Shown: piece after piece, positions 23,771-35,600 of the stretch
Layout: the number at the start of each line of letters is the position of its first letter
How positions within the stretch are numbered: position 1 is the first letter of the stretch
NCBI GenBank assembly: GCA_031761405.1
Contig: JASEVX010000003.1
Coordinates: 118,668,727 to 118,732,726, forward strand
Reading direction: 5' to 3'
Length of the DNA stretch: 64,000 bases
Origin: Serripes groenlandicus
Lineage: Eukaryota; Mollusca; Bivalvia; Cardiida; Cardiidae
Position numbers and translations under genes: made by a program
Notes under the pieces: generated by a model
Database searches by the model: none
Told to the model about the DNA's origin: nothing
Seen by the model: the letters and a program-made list of their open reading frames with translations, nothing else

Positions 23771-24500
23771 TTAGTCGCCGGGCAGAAGCCCGCGACTTCT
23801 ATTTTTAATAGGTTTTCGGAAATCACATGGGAGGGGGGATTATTATTAGAAAGAAACACATTTAGATGTCTTGAACATATTACAATTGTGTTTGTTTAAA
23901 AACACTAAGTAATGACACATCTAAAATGAAATAAATATTCCGATATTTTAGGTATTTTCAGTTTCTTTATTTTGACTCGCATTTATGTTTTTTTGTTTTA
24001 TTTACGAAGACAAAACGGTCCCTATTGGCTAGACTGCTATACTTTATTTTACACTATATACTACATGTAATCAAAAGGCGATAACTACAATTAAACCTTT
24101 ACGTCGCACAGTCTAATTTATTTGTTTACATACTCGCGAATACCAACTGCGTAGATCAATCTCCTTTGCAGAGAGCCACTCACTTACAAATAGTAAATCA
24201 TAGGTGATGTTTATTTGGTTCGAAACAAATGAAGAAAAGAACAAACCGAGATAAAACTGGTTTTAATAGAAAAATTACTTTGAACAAACACTCTCTGCCT
24301 ATAAAGAGCTAGAGTTTCAAGAACGACACCTCTGCGAATAATCGGGTCTTTCGTACACAATTATTTCGTCCTTGACAATTTTAAATGTGTCATTTAATTC
24401 CCTAAAGGCATATTGCTTCCGATCTGCATATTGTTAGTGTTATGCATAACTGCACTATGGATATCCGGCGACATTGATGCGTTGCATCAACTTTCTCTTG
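23771..24500 (-). mobile_element. hairpin-ended insertion in the LINE-A RT (rolling-circle-like, non-autonomous)
   Basis: The RT protein breaks between GGVMSTWN and LLFINDLL. Removing 23771-24500 joins GGAATTA to TTTACTG and restores an unbroken N-Y-L-L-F-I-N-D reading frame, which fixes the borders to within a base or two. The left end has a hairpin (AGTCGCCGGGC, loop AGAA, GCCCGCGACT). Read on the minus strand this hairpin is terminal and finishes with CTAA before a T. The right end holds CCGGCGACATTGATGCG and GATGCGTTGCATC palindromes. No transposase is present. A hairpin with CTRR-like end at an A/T site recalls Helitron-type elements, but the 5' TC is not evident. Confidence 0.65.
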
Positions 24501-25817
24501 TTTACTGTTTATAAACGACTTATTAAACAGACTTGAATCAACCTACGGTTTAACTGTTGGCACAACAAATTGTGGCAATCCGACCCTAGCAGACGATCTT
24601 TTGCTTCTTTGTTCAAACTTGACAAGTCTCGAGCATCAATTAACCATTACAAATGAATATGCAAATGACTGGGGATATAGCTTTAATACTGACAAGTGTA
24701 AATTTATCCTATTTGGTAAAAGCAATAGTAATATTACGTCGGTTAGATTCGGAAACTCTACCATAGACAGATGCAAAACAGTGACCCATGTTGGTATAAT
24801 ATTAAACGAACAATTAACTAATTCGCATACAATTAGAAACCGTGTCAGCAAAGGAAGGGCCTCTATGGTCTCTTTACTAGCATTAAACAACCTTGAAAAT
24901 GTCAATCCTATTACAATGGGTTTGTCTGCACTGTACGGATGTGAACTATGGCATTCTATGTCCTCTACAGATAAACAGAACGTTGAAAAACTTTGGAAAT
25001 TATGTGCTAAAAAGTCACAGCATTTGCCCTCTAGAACACGTACAGATATGGTTTTAAGTCTGCTAGGTTGGTACAGTATACAATGTGAAATTGACAAACG
25101 CAAACTAGCTTTCATTCAACGACTGTGTAAAATGCCTACGAACTGTCTCTCCAAGCAGATTTTCACTTATCGTCTGAATTTTTTTCAAACAAGTAAATTC
25201 ACTGGACAAAAAGGTTTTATTCCTGATACTTTCAATATATTGCAAAAATATGATTTAACTGCATATATGAAGTCGTATGTTACAACTGGCAAATTCCCTG
25301 AAAAAATTCTTGGAAAAGGATAGTTTCTAGAGTCGTTGAAAGGAGGTTTGAATGCGAGCGTCAGGAAAGAATGAACCTTCACCATGACTTCGACCGCTTT
25401 GTGTCTGTTCACAAAAACAGTCTTCCATCATTATTTTGGTTATGTGCAAAAACGCGCAAAACTATGTATCATGCGCTTGCTATACAAGTATTAGTAAGTA
25501 GCAAACACTTAAGAGAAACTGTCAGTCAGTGTGTATACTGCCAAAATATGATCACAGATATCCAGGGACACTTCATATCCGAATGTGTTCATTTCTCAAA
25601 TGAACGGAATTTATTTTTTAAAAACATCAGTTTCTACTGTACTAATGACATGTTGCTCTTTCTGAGAAGATTTACTACCCAGAAAGGGCAATTTATCAGA
25701 TATCTTCTTGACACTGATTTGCCAACAGTATTTAGTTTACCCGAATACAATCGAACCTGTTATGTCCAATTGTGTATGCGATACATACATAATGTATTGA
25801 GAAACAGTTCTGTTTAG
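24501..25817 (+). pseudogene. LINE-A RT block C to C-terminus, two frames
   Basis: FINDLLNRL and LADDLLLLC (the catalytic xADD box) are followed by CKFILFGKS and THVGIIL. The thumb and C-terminal region extend to 25323. The frame then shifts, and 25371-25817 carries CVYC...GHFISEC, a Cys-Cys-His-Cys pattern common at the C-terminus of LINE ORFs. It stops at 25817. All blocks are in the correct order for a single ancestral protein with the upstream parts. Confidence 0.8.
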
Positions 25818-26545
25818 CTGTAAATATACCCAACGGATGGGCTTATGATGTACACGTGTATGTATATGCACATGTATATGTGTGTTTGTGTTTGTATGTG
25901 TGTGTCTGTACACTCATGTGTATGTATGTGTACATGTATATATATATGGAGACGTGTGTATGTATGTATATTCATATGTGTTAATGTATATGTATATATA
26001 TACTTTCTTCTTCACCCTTTGTCTTTCCTCTGTATTGATTTCTCATTCTCTCTATCTAGAGACAAACATATTCTATCCCTTCTCTCAACTGTCTGTCAAT
26101 GATTCTGTTATGTCTTCTCATTTTTACATTTACTATAATAATTACCCTCCAGAGCAATTCATATTTCGTTTTGATGAGGGGCTCCTCAGGGGTATCTAAG
26201 AATATATCTCGCGAACAATGAAGACTCTGGTGGTTCTACTAATTCGAGCAGTATATCCAGGGTTTTCACATAAACTAACTCTGTTTTTGTTGTGCTTGCA
26301 ACGTGAATGAATGCTATTGTACTCATTGTATATATTCGTGTTTAGTATTGATGTATAAGTTCTTTTTCAATCGACCTTACGAAATGAATGCTGTTTGTGT
26401 AAATATATTAACTATTCAATGTTTGTCACTTTTGGTTCAATGTTTGTGTCAACGTTCTCTATCAACTTTGTATTGTTTCTTTGTACTTTGTACTATCTTC
26501 GGTGATCGGAGGAAATAAAGATATAATAATAAAAGGTAAGCAAGC

Positions 26546-27384
26546 ATATTTTCTTCCCTCATTATGTAAACAACTTTTTACAAATCTGCAATTTATTCAA
26601 GACCATACTATTTGCTATAAATGCTGTCTATTTTGTCTTGATAACTTCAATATGCAATGGAATGTGAAATAATAATTTAAAAAAATACAATAAATTGATA
26701 GTAGACTTTACCTACATCGTTTTCTGTGGTATTGATTGCTCCTCTCCAAGTCCAAATCAAGTGTAGAATAGGTTTAACGACAAAGCATTTGTGACAGATA
26801 TTATGTTAAAACTAGGAAACAAAGTCAGCTGGTAAAATACAAGACTATTGAAGTGTTTTGGTGATAATGTATAGCTCAAACTATTGTATCTTATAGTTAA
26901 AAAAAATAAACCTCTATACAAATGTCAATCACAGCACTTACAATACAATGCAATACAATTATTCATGGCCTCCTTTCTTGAGATATCGAAGAATAACTAT
27001 TACAATGCAAATTAAAGTATTAAATTTCAATAGAACAAAAAGGAACAAATATATCTACACACACTGACAAAAACACAGACAATTAAAATATTGGTATAAG
27101 CAGGACTCTATATATAGAAGTTCAATAATCATTGTGATTACGATTGATGTTAAACAAACAAAATAAATACTAATCAATGTTTAGAACTCAAAAGTCAGTC
27201 GAACAAAGTACTGGTGGTACATATAGTGGTGCGCCTATAATGCAAAATTACCACGCAAAATTGTCTATAACATAAGGTTTGTTAACGAATTGAACATCAA
27301 ACAGTGAAGATAGTGTCCGTTTGAGTTTCAATCGTATCAACTGCATTCGTAAAATAAATTAACTTATCCCTTTTGTGAAAGCAT
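26546..27384. other. intron, nothing firmly recognised
   Basis: AT-rich. A possible minus-strand donor (GTAG|GTAAAG at about 26708-26717) follows a short frame with YSTL and NQYHRKRC, but no acceptor in the right phase was found, so it is not called as an exon. Confidence 0.4.
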
Positions 27385-27640
27385 GCGTCATTTTCTCAAC
27401 TTAAAGTAGACAGTAGACTCAGCTATGTTCGAAAGCGTTCTAACGGAAAGTGGTGTAGTCTTCTCTGCAACAAAATATTGGAAAGACTCTAAGCTATTGC
27501 GATCACTTTTCATTATATTATTCCAAAGCACCGACCCGTATAAGAGTACTGGTCGGTCTATCGTAGAGTACAATCTTGTGGAAACCAGTAGGAATATGCA
27601 TCGGGCATTAAGACCCTGTACTATCATGATAAACAGAAGA
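27385..27640 (-). pseudogene. LINE RT C-terminal fragment
   Basis: The minus frame includes LYSTIDRPVLLYGSVLWNNI, corresponding to the LYxSIxxPxxLYGxxLW block found downstream of RT in this class of LINEs (compare LYNSIIVPTALYRCELWNEM near 45.5 kb). The rest of the element is absent. Confidence 0.55.
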
Positions 27641-27957
27641 TTGTGGTAATTATGTATATATTATCTTATACGGACCAATCATATCATACTTGAATCATGG
27701 GTTATACCCAAACGCAAAATTGATTTTGTCTACGTTAGTAAACGCTGGGTTTGTTACGTTTGTTAATGAAACCGATTATATTTTATTTTTTTATGTTTCG
27801 TCAACATCCATGTTTAGCAGTTCCGGTAGACAAGTTAATCAGGCAGACGAAGAGTATGTGTAAGTCGATTGAGAAGTTCTTTCAGATAGCTTGCTGAAGC
27901 ACGGTATCAGTAAGAGTTGATGTAAAAATGGTTGTTCAGTTTTATTTCCCGCTTTAC

Positions 27958-27999
27958 CTTGAATATTGGTATAGGTATGATTTTGTAATGGCTTTGGCA
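27958..27999 (-). CDS. receptor micro-exon: first cytoplasmic exon, YTNI motif
   Basis: A 42-bp exon between an AG (GAGACAG, with a weak pyrimidine tract) and donor AAG|GTAAAG. Two bases complete Val with the last base of the TM exon. PKPLQNHTYTNIQ follows, then the first base of the next codon, so phase is 1 at both ends. It fits between the TM exon at 42458 and the exon at 20987. The acceptor is the least convincing in the gene; a longer version using an AG further upstream (TTCTTATGATAAG) is possible but would need a different phase. Confidence 0.45.
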
Positions 28000-28856
28000 C
28001 TGTCTCATGCATTATAATGAAGTTGCTTATCATAAGAAGAAATCGTATTAAAGATTTAGTTGCATTTATGACATGTTCACTGACGACATAATCAATGAAT
28101 CGGATTTACCTTTTTATAGTGTTTTGATATCTTGCTCGACTTCTTTAGGCCAATTTTTGAGTTAGAAATTCAGGTGGCCAGTTTCTGGATCTGTCCAACT
28201 TAAACCAGGCGTTTCCGTGATGTAAGGCACTCACATATTACCCTTTTATCTGTGAAGACTAATGCGTTGTTCAAGTTGGAAAGTATATCGACCAACCTGC
28301 TGTTAAATAATCCGGTGAATATTCGTTTTATAGGTTCTCATTATGACGTAGGATATCCAACGTAACTTTGATTTCTTAATCGAAATTCGTCAAGGGGGGC
28401 ATTACAATATTTAGTGCATGCGATGCACGTACTCGCCTGCAAAGTAAATGCCTGCTGATAATGTCTTATTTATAGAGGAAGATACTACACGATAGTAAAT
28501 TTCCTTTGAATTACTATGCACATATAGGTAATAATTATGATACTCGATGGCGATTGTAATGCAAGACAATTTGAGTATACTAATTTTCATTATTATGTCG
28601 TGTAAAAACATTTTAGTTCAAACTATTTATGCACGTGCTTGTCTACGTAGTTAAACTATACCAACTAACACGGTTAAACAGCTTGGAAGGGTGGATTTAT
28701 AATTACCTTGTTTTGGAAATCTGACTGTGTTGACCATCATCTGGAATCAAATGAGAGTAGAATTATTTCAACATCTTTATTTCCGCTGCCACCGCTACCT
28801 TAAAGTTATCTCATTCGGGATAACAATAATAAAACTAATAACGAGCATAGCTCGTT

Positions 28857-29119
28857 ATGAGGTTTAACCTTAATAAGGGGAAATTTCCTATATTCAGTAT
28901 GGAAAAAAATTGGGTGCAAAGATACTTCGGCCCAGCTCATGAAATCCAAATGAAATTACATAGAACAAAGCAGGGAACCATGGCCAACATTTATTCATAT
29001 CCGGCCGACGTCACATCCGTCCAAATCAAGCTGGTTCCCGAGATAACGACAATCACTTTTTTGTTTACAGTAAAGGCTGATAACCAGAACCTATCGGCTA
29101 CGATTCCCTTTGTTTTAGG
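28857..29119 (+). CDS. candidate plus-strand exon, beta-rich Ig-like segment
   Basis: An open frame ends at a good donor (TTTTAG|GTAAGAATG) in phase 1. Its text NIYSYPADVTSVQIKL resembles QIYASLNDVTIVQITF in the receptor's Ig-like exon at 48467-48790. It lacks a clear acceptor; candidates are TATATTCAG at about 28890-28898 or an AG further upstream. It could be an exon of another gene on the plus strand, or an inverted, decayed copy of the receptor exon. I do not recognise the product. Confidence 0.3.
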
Positions 29120-29309
29120 TAAGAATGTTTATCTCTCTCGTTTTCGTAACATATACTAACACAGACAATATCATTTTGGCGTTCTTGTAGGCAAAGATAT
29201 AAGATCTAGCTGTATTGTAAATTTGAATGTTTTGCATTCATTGACGGATGTTCCTGGCGATGGAATAACTGTCTGATCCAAGATGCTCTTCGTGGTAAAT
29301 TTGTTTCAC

Positions 29310-29526
29310 TAGATCAATGACAATGCTTCACAGACCTACTAAAGTCGTCAGTCCTTCTGACAAAACTCCTTTGGACGGTCAAAGATCGATGCAAAAATTG
29401 GTTGAACATACACCCTGTGACACAAATCAGAGACATGTATTTATGTCTCTGCCCAAATACACCAAAACAATGTTCATGTTTGTGACAGACAACACATATA
29501 AGATGAAAGGTGGGATATTTTGCCAT
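29310..29526 (+). CDS. candidate partner exon or chance frame
   Basis: After CAATGCTTCACAG there is an open frame with VFMSLPKYTKTMFMFVTDN and TYKMKG, ending near AAAG|GTGGGA. The donor is weak and its phase with the exon at 28857-29119 is uncertain. Listed because it lies 190 bp after that exon and is beta-strand-like. Confidence 0.2.
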
Positions 29527-29699
29527 TAAACTGCAAAAGTTTCTTTTAAATTCTCAATTCCTTTATTCTAGCTATCACTATTTGTTTTGTTAGTGATCCG
29601 GAACTCCCACGCTTGATACCTTGATACCTTGATGTTAGGTCATCATCTTAAGCCTAAGCTTATATTGACCTCTCTCAATCTTTTCTTTATATAAAACCG

Positions 29700-30500
29700 A
29701 CATTTGTGCGCCTAAGATGGGTGAAATTTCTTGTCATTCCAATCTTCTTTGTTGAGCAGTGATTTAAACACATTTATTGAACTGGCATTTACAGTTTCAC
29801 AAGTAAGTTTGTTCCACAAATTGACTGATCTTTGCGAAAAGGTGTTGAAGCGTATATTGTTGTGACTTTTCATTTTAATAAATTTTAAGTTATGACCTCT
29901 TAAACCGCCTGTTGATAGAGAAAACATATTGTCCCATTTAAGTTCATCCAGATTATGAATGCTTTTATAAATCTGAATCATGTCAGCACGATCTCGTCTA
30001 TACTCCAGAGTTGGAAGTCCTAGTGATTTCATTCTATCAATATATGGTAACTCCTCCAAGTCTGGTATTAATTTTGTGGCTCTTCGCTGAATTCCTTTAA
30101 TACGTTTAATGTCTTTTGATAAGTGTGGAGACCATACACATGACCCATATTCCAAAACTGGTCTTACAATAGACTTATACAAAGTAAGTAACATTGGTTT
30201 GTCCATATATTCAAAAGACCTATGTATAATTCCCAAATTACGTTGAGCTTTATTTACTATATTGGTGATGTGAACATCAAAATTCAGTTTGGTGTCAAAT
30301 GTAACTCCCAAGTCCTTCTCAGAATCAAAACTTTCAATATAAGAATGGTACCCATCTGAGTCTGTCATAGTGTATCTATAGTGGGGATTATTATTTCCTA
30401 CATGTAGTACTTTGCATTTTTTTTAATTAAAAGATAAATTCCACTTATCACTTATCACTCCAGTCACAAAGGTTATCAAGATCTTTTTGCAGCGCTTCGC
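29700..30500 (-). pseudogene. 5'-truncated LINE fragment (RT C-terminal region)
   Basis: The minus frame of 218 codons (29712-30368) carries SEKDLGVTFDTKLNFDVHI, LTLYKSIVRPVLEYGSCVW, IQRRATKLIPDLEELPYIDR, LPTLEYRRDRADMIQIYK and a VNLWNKL block near the end. These are typical of CR1/Jockey-type LINE C-termini (family knowledge). Upstream, KWNLSFN, a stop, then KKCKVLHVG and LQKDLDNLCDWSD extend it to about 30500. It belongs to a different family from LINE-A and LINE-B. The long open frame suggests a fairly recent insertion that was 5'-truncated at birth. Confidence 0.8.
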
Positions 30501-32378
30501 AGTTTTCTTCCTTACTAACAGTATACAGTTACTCTATGATGTAAGAAATAAATATGACCCTAAGTCCCTATGCATAAATATCACAAAAATAGCACATAAG
30601 AAAGTAAATCTATTTTTAGAAGTGTTCTTCGAAGTTCTCGAGTGCAGATTGTTTACACATTTAATGACGTAATATCTTACGTGTCTACTGCATGGCATCC
30701 ACTTCATTTTTTAGTGGTGAACACATTTGCAATGTGGACGGAATATTTAAGACTAAATGGCTAATCAGGTAAAACTAACAGCTTTTTAGGCGAAAAGAAC
30801 CCAAGAAGAAACGTCCCCAGTGTATTCAAGAGACATATCGGGTGTCCAAAAAAGGAAGTTTGAACAAGTTTTCTAACAGACTTGACTGGAGACACATATC
30901 CGTGGCCGAGACGGATTTATATAGGCATGCCTTGTGCTGTGTGTTCTAAACAAAATTTAAAAAATGTTTTTACAATTGATAAAAGGATGTGATAATCAAA
31001 AATTAATCTTAACAAGGCACATTGCATGGACTGTAGCCAGAAATCTCGACCCAAAGTATTCTCGACCCCATTATCGGATTATATAGGATGGTTTAACACA
31101 CAGGTGTCATAAACAAAAGACTGATTATTGATACTTACTTACCTGTTGATTGATTATTTAAATGATCTCGATGTGTTCTAAATAGTTAATCTGCTGCGGA
31201 CGACTTTGAAAACATTTGGTGAGAAAAGGAGAATATGTACATGACAGGTTGACTTCTGGCTAAGGTATAGTTATATTAATGAATAAGGAAGATTGTGAGA
31301 AAAGGAGGAAATGTCCTCTATCAAACAATACTTCAAATCTTAAGAATACTTTGAAAACCATGATATAGGATAATTTATAACAATGTTGAAACATATATCA
31401 TTATTACATTAATCATTATCTAAATGTAGTGATTATACAACAAAAGAACCATCATCCATTCACACCTATATAAACTGGGATCTAAATTGGGGTCGAGAAT
31501 TCTGGAAGCCGTCAGGACCACTGCGATGCTTTAAAAGAATCCACCCAGCAGCTAAACATCATTCAAGTAAGTATAAAAACATCTTGCAAAACAGTTAAAT
31601 CTTAAGAATTAGAAAATGCACAATTGATTTTAATTCAAAAGCATTGTGAGAAGTATAATTGCATATTGTCAACAATTTGACCTTTTTTCACAATGCTTTA
31701 AAACATCACATGCTGTAAGGTCAAATGTCATCTTCATAAGATAAACACAAATGTAAGTTACATCTGTATCAGCAGTAATTATAATAATCCTATGTCAATT
31801 AAAATGTTGATTTATCTTTGATTGTCAACAATATCTGTTTAAACCCCTCAATGGCTACTTTTTCTGAACACAAGTGGGGAATTGGCCCCTTTTCAAAAAA
31901 TTATAGAAGCATCTTTGCCCAAATATACTCAAATGAAAAATGTATAAAAATACCAAAATACACCGGAATCCTCAAAGTCTACCTAATTCTTAAAAAAATG
32001 CCCCAAATATCTGAATCAGAATTCAGTGAAGATTGGGATTTTCCGCACAAATTGGGCGAAAACTGGTTGTATCTCCAGAACATTGAGCGTGATTAATATA
32101 AGATTAAAGCTTGTTTCACAATTGATGTAAAAAAGATAAGTTTAAAGTCACTAGTTTAAAGGAATAATCTAGATAAGACTGCACAGGGGTACAAACTGGT
32201 CTAAAACAAAACTGGTTGCAGAACCCAAAGCTTGGCTTTTTGACATAACTAATATACATGTATATTGTTTTCAATTCTGGTCTATTTTTTAAATATTAGG
32301 CTATTTAAAAGGAAAAAGGTATAAATAGTGTTTGTAATCTCATTCTTTAATTTATCATTTCATTTTATATAATATTAG
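30501..32378. other. intron with foldback pieces, no exon recognised
   Basis: Includes foldback-family pieces at 31190-31240, 31290-31330 and 31640-31705. The last has CATTGTGAGAAGTATAATTG and a mirrored TTTTTTCACAATGCTTT. The 92-codon frame at 31818-32096 (+) has no recognisable domain. Confidence 0.4.
31190..31330. repeat. palindromic-element pieces
   Basis: CTGCTGCGGACGACTTTGAA followed by AACATTTGGTGAGAAAAGGA and GAA. A second GTGAGAAAAGGAGGAAATG lies near 31293. These match one arm of the family seen at 1-9 kb. Confidence 0.45.
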
Positions 32379-32517
32379 TTATTTGGTCTGTTACTGACCC
32401 ACTACGGAAAAATAGGGGGTTTGTGGAATGTATAAGGGGCGAGGCGTTAGCCGAGTCCCCCTATACATTCCAGACCCCCTATTTTTCCGTAGTGGGTCAG
32501 TAACAGACCAAATAATT
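32379..32517. repeat. foldback hairpin, arms about 58 bp
   Basis: The left arm begins TTATTTGGTCTGTTACTGAC, continues CCACTACGGAAAAATAGGGG and ends near 32439. The right arm from about 32457 is its near-perfect reverse complement, ending CAGTAACAGACCAAATAA at 32516. The loop is about 17 nt (CGAGGCGTTAGCCGAGT). It continues rightwards into sequence that recurs inverted at 37647-37735. Confidence 0.9.
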
Positions 32518-32680
32518 GATTTATTTTATCGACCACCTTTCATGAGCAAAAAAATAAATAATATTGTTTCATTTACATTAACGTTTACAATATGTCTAGA
32601 TGAAATTTACAGGTTTGGGCGCCAAATGACTAGCGTTATGACGTCAAACCGCTGACGTGATGTCATTTTCCTAGTATTAG

Positions 32681-35600
32681 TGTAATAGGGTCACGTTTGA
32701 CTTCATTGATATCACTCCAGCAATTATTGATTATGAATTTGGAAGAACCAAAGCTGTAGATATCACTGTTTCGAATATAACAACAAACAGCGTTGTTATC
32801 TCACCAAAAGAGGTTTTGTGTGAACTGCAGCCAGTTAAAATTGAAGATGTTTCAAATGAAGCCGAGGGAGATACCAAACATGATAGTGTTTTAGACCAAG
32901 TTAATATTGACAGAAACAAGAAACTAAATGATGATCAACTCAAAGATATAACACAGCTATTGCAAAAGCACATAGACATTTTTTCTACAGGAGAAGAGGA
33001 TATTGGATTTTGTGACAAAATTAAACATAGAATTGACCTATTAGATGAAACACCATTTAACCAGTCAACCAGACGAATCCCCCCTGCCATGATTTCTGAA
33101 GTAAGGGCACATCTGGAAAACCTATTATCAACAGGAATTATAAGAAAATCAAAGTCTCCCTGGTCATCTAATGTTGTTCTTGTTAGAAAGAAAAACGGAA
33201 AGCTCCGTATGTGTTTGGATTATCGAATGCTCAACAAAAGAAGTGTCAAAGATGCGTATGCGTTACCCAAAATAGAGGAGATATTTGATGTGTTGCAAGG
33301 AAGCAAAGTTTTCTCAACCATCGATATGAAATCAGGCTATCATCAAGTTGTAGTTGAAGAATGTCACACAGAGAGAACAGCCTTCAGTGTATCGAATTTA
33401 GGTTTCTATGAATATGTCAAAATGCCTTTTGGATTAAGTAACGCACCTGCAACCTACCAAAGACTAATGGAGGAATGCCTTGACGACTACAACATGTCAA
33501 TATGCGTTATATACCTAGATGACTTGATAGTATTCGCCGACAGTTTTGAAGAACATCTCCACAGACTTGATCTAGTTTTGACCAGACTCAAAGATTGCAG
33601 TTTAAAGTTGTCACTAGAAAAATGTGTTTTCATTCAAGAAAAATTGCAATTTCTTGGACACATTGTAAGTGAAAATGGAGTAGAGACAGATCCAGCTAAG
33701 ATAGAAAATATTAAAAATTGGCCAACTCCATCAAAATTCGACGAATTGAGATCCTTTTTGGCATTTTGTGGATACTATCGGCGTTTTATTAAAGATTTCA
33801 GTAAGATAACAAGACCCTTAGCTGATCTCCTACCACCAACCTGCTCAAAGAAGATGAAGAAAACACCAATAAAACAGTGGATATGGACAGAAAATCAACA
33901 GACAATATTTGAAAACCTAAAGGAAATTCTAACCAGACCACCAATTTTAGCATATCCAGATTTTTCAAAACCATTTGAGCTTCACACTGACGCATCTGGA
34001 ACAGGATTAGGAGCGGTACTTAACCAATCTGATGGAAAATTGAAAAGAGTTGTTGCCTATGCAAGTAGAGCATTAACAAAGTCAGAGAAGAATTACAGTG
34101 CGTACAAGTTGGAATTTCTCGCTCTGAAATGGGCTGTGACAGAAAAGTTTTCCGATTATCTCGCTATCAACCATTTCTCAGTACTTACCGACAATAATCC
34201 ACTAACATATGTATTGACCAGTGCTAAACTAGATGCGACAGGACAAAGATGGGCATCAGCATTAGGAGAGTACAATTTTGACATACATTACCGATCTGGA
34301 CTTAACAATGGAGATGCAGATGCATTGTCAAGATACCCACATGAAAGAAGAAAAGAAGAACAGCAAGAAAGTGTTAGAATGAAGAACGAGGTAGTCAAAG
34401 CCATCTGCAGTAATACCGATACAGAACCACTTATTGAGACAATCTGTACCAATATCAACATTATAGAGGCAACAGAAGACCATGGATATCCAATGGCACA
34501 AGTAGAATTTAGAGATTTAAGAAGTAAGCAGAGACAAGATAAAGTTATTGACAGATGGAGAATAGCTGTAATGGACAAACATGTGCCAACCAAGAACTTG
34601 ACCAAAGAAGACTTCATTGTGAGGAAGCAATTCAAACACCTGATTTTGAAAAGAGGAGTACTTTTCAGAAAGATTCAGGAAGAAGAAGAAACTATAGAAC
34701 AACTTGTGTTACCAGAGTGCTATAGAGAGGATGTCTTGAAAGGACTCCATGATGATGTAGGACATCCCGGTAGAGACAGAACAATAAGGCTTTTAAGGGA
34801 AAGATTTTTCTGGCCCGGTATGACAAGGGATGCAGAAAACTGGACTGAAAGATGTAATAGATGTATGAGACGAAAGTGTGGATCAGATATCAGAGCACCG
34901 TTAGTCAGTATAAATACCAGCTACCCTTTAGAACTTGTCTGTATGGACTATCTTACATTAGAACCATCCAAAGGAGGGATTGGAAATATATTGGTTGTTA
35001 CAGATCACTTCACAAAGTTTGCAATGGCAATTCCTACAAAGAATCAAACAGCAAAAACAACAGCTGAAACCTTTTACAACAACTTTATCATTCATTATGG
35101 CATTCCTACCAGAATACATTCTGATCAAGGTGCAAAGTTTGAATCTAACATAATTAAAGAATTATGCCAATTGACCAATATGGAAAAGACTAGAACATCT
35201 ATTTACCATCCACAAGGAAATGCTGGCCCAGAAAGGTTTAATAGAACTTTACTTGGAATGCTAGGGACTCTAGAGAATGACCAAAAAGCAGACTGGAAAA
35301 GATATATCAATTCTTTGGTATATGCATACAACTGCACACCTCAAAGTTCGACAAAATATTCACCATTTGAGATTATGTTTGGCAGAAAGCCAAAACTACC
35401 AGTTGATTCAATGTTCGAACAAGTGACAGAAAATCAGAATAGAACAACCAAAGACTATATAAATGATCTTCAGAACAGAATAGAAGTAACAAAGGAAATA
35501 GTTCTGAAACATCTGAAAAAGTCAAAAGAGAGACAAAAAAGCCATTATGATTTGAAGGCAAAAGCAGTCACTATATCAATAGGAGACAGAGTGTTGGTTA

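Larger units (their letters stand above)
21537..26545 (+). mobile_element. APE-type non-LTR retrotransposon (LINE-A), disabled
   Basis: One element encoding an AP-type endonuclease followed by reverse transcriptase and a C-terminal Cys/His motif. Coding order is endonuclease 21537-22690, linker and RT 22654-23740, interruption 23771-24500, then RT palm end and C-terminal region 24501-25817. The 3' part is non-coding with TG/TA-rich simple sequence (25845-26000) and ends near a GGAGGAAATAAAG run with AATA-type repeats around 26510-26545. It has frameshifts near 22690 and 23730 and an insertion at 23771, so it cannot make a full protein. It lies antisense in an intron of the receptor gene. Confidence 0.85.

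Noticed and set aside
26708..26780. Extra cytoplasmic exon of the receptor (YSTL, NQYHRKRC) ending at GTAG|GTAAAG
   Set aside because: The donor and phase would fit the 18.84 kb exon, but an in-frame stop lies just upstream and no acceptor gives the phase needed after the TM or 27.96 kb exon. The 20.95 kb exon fits better.
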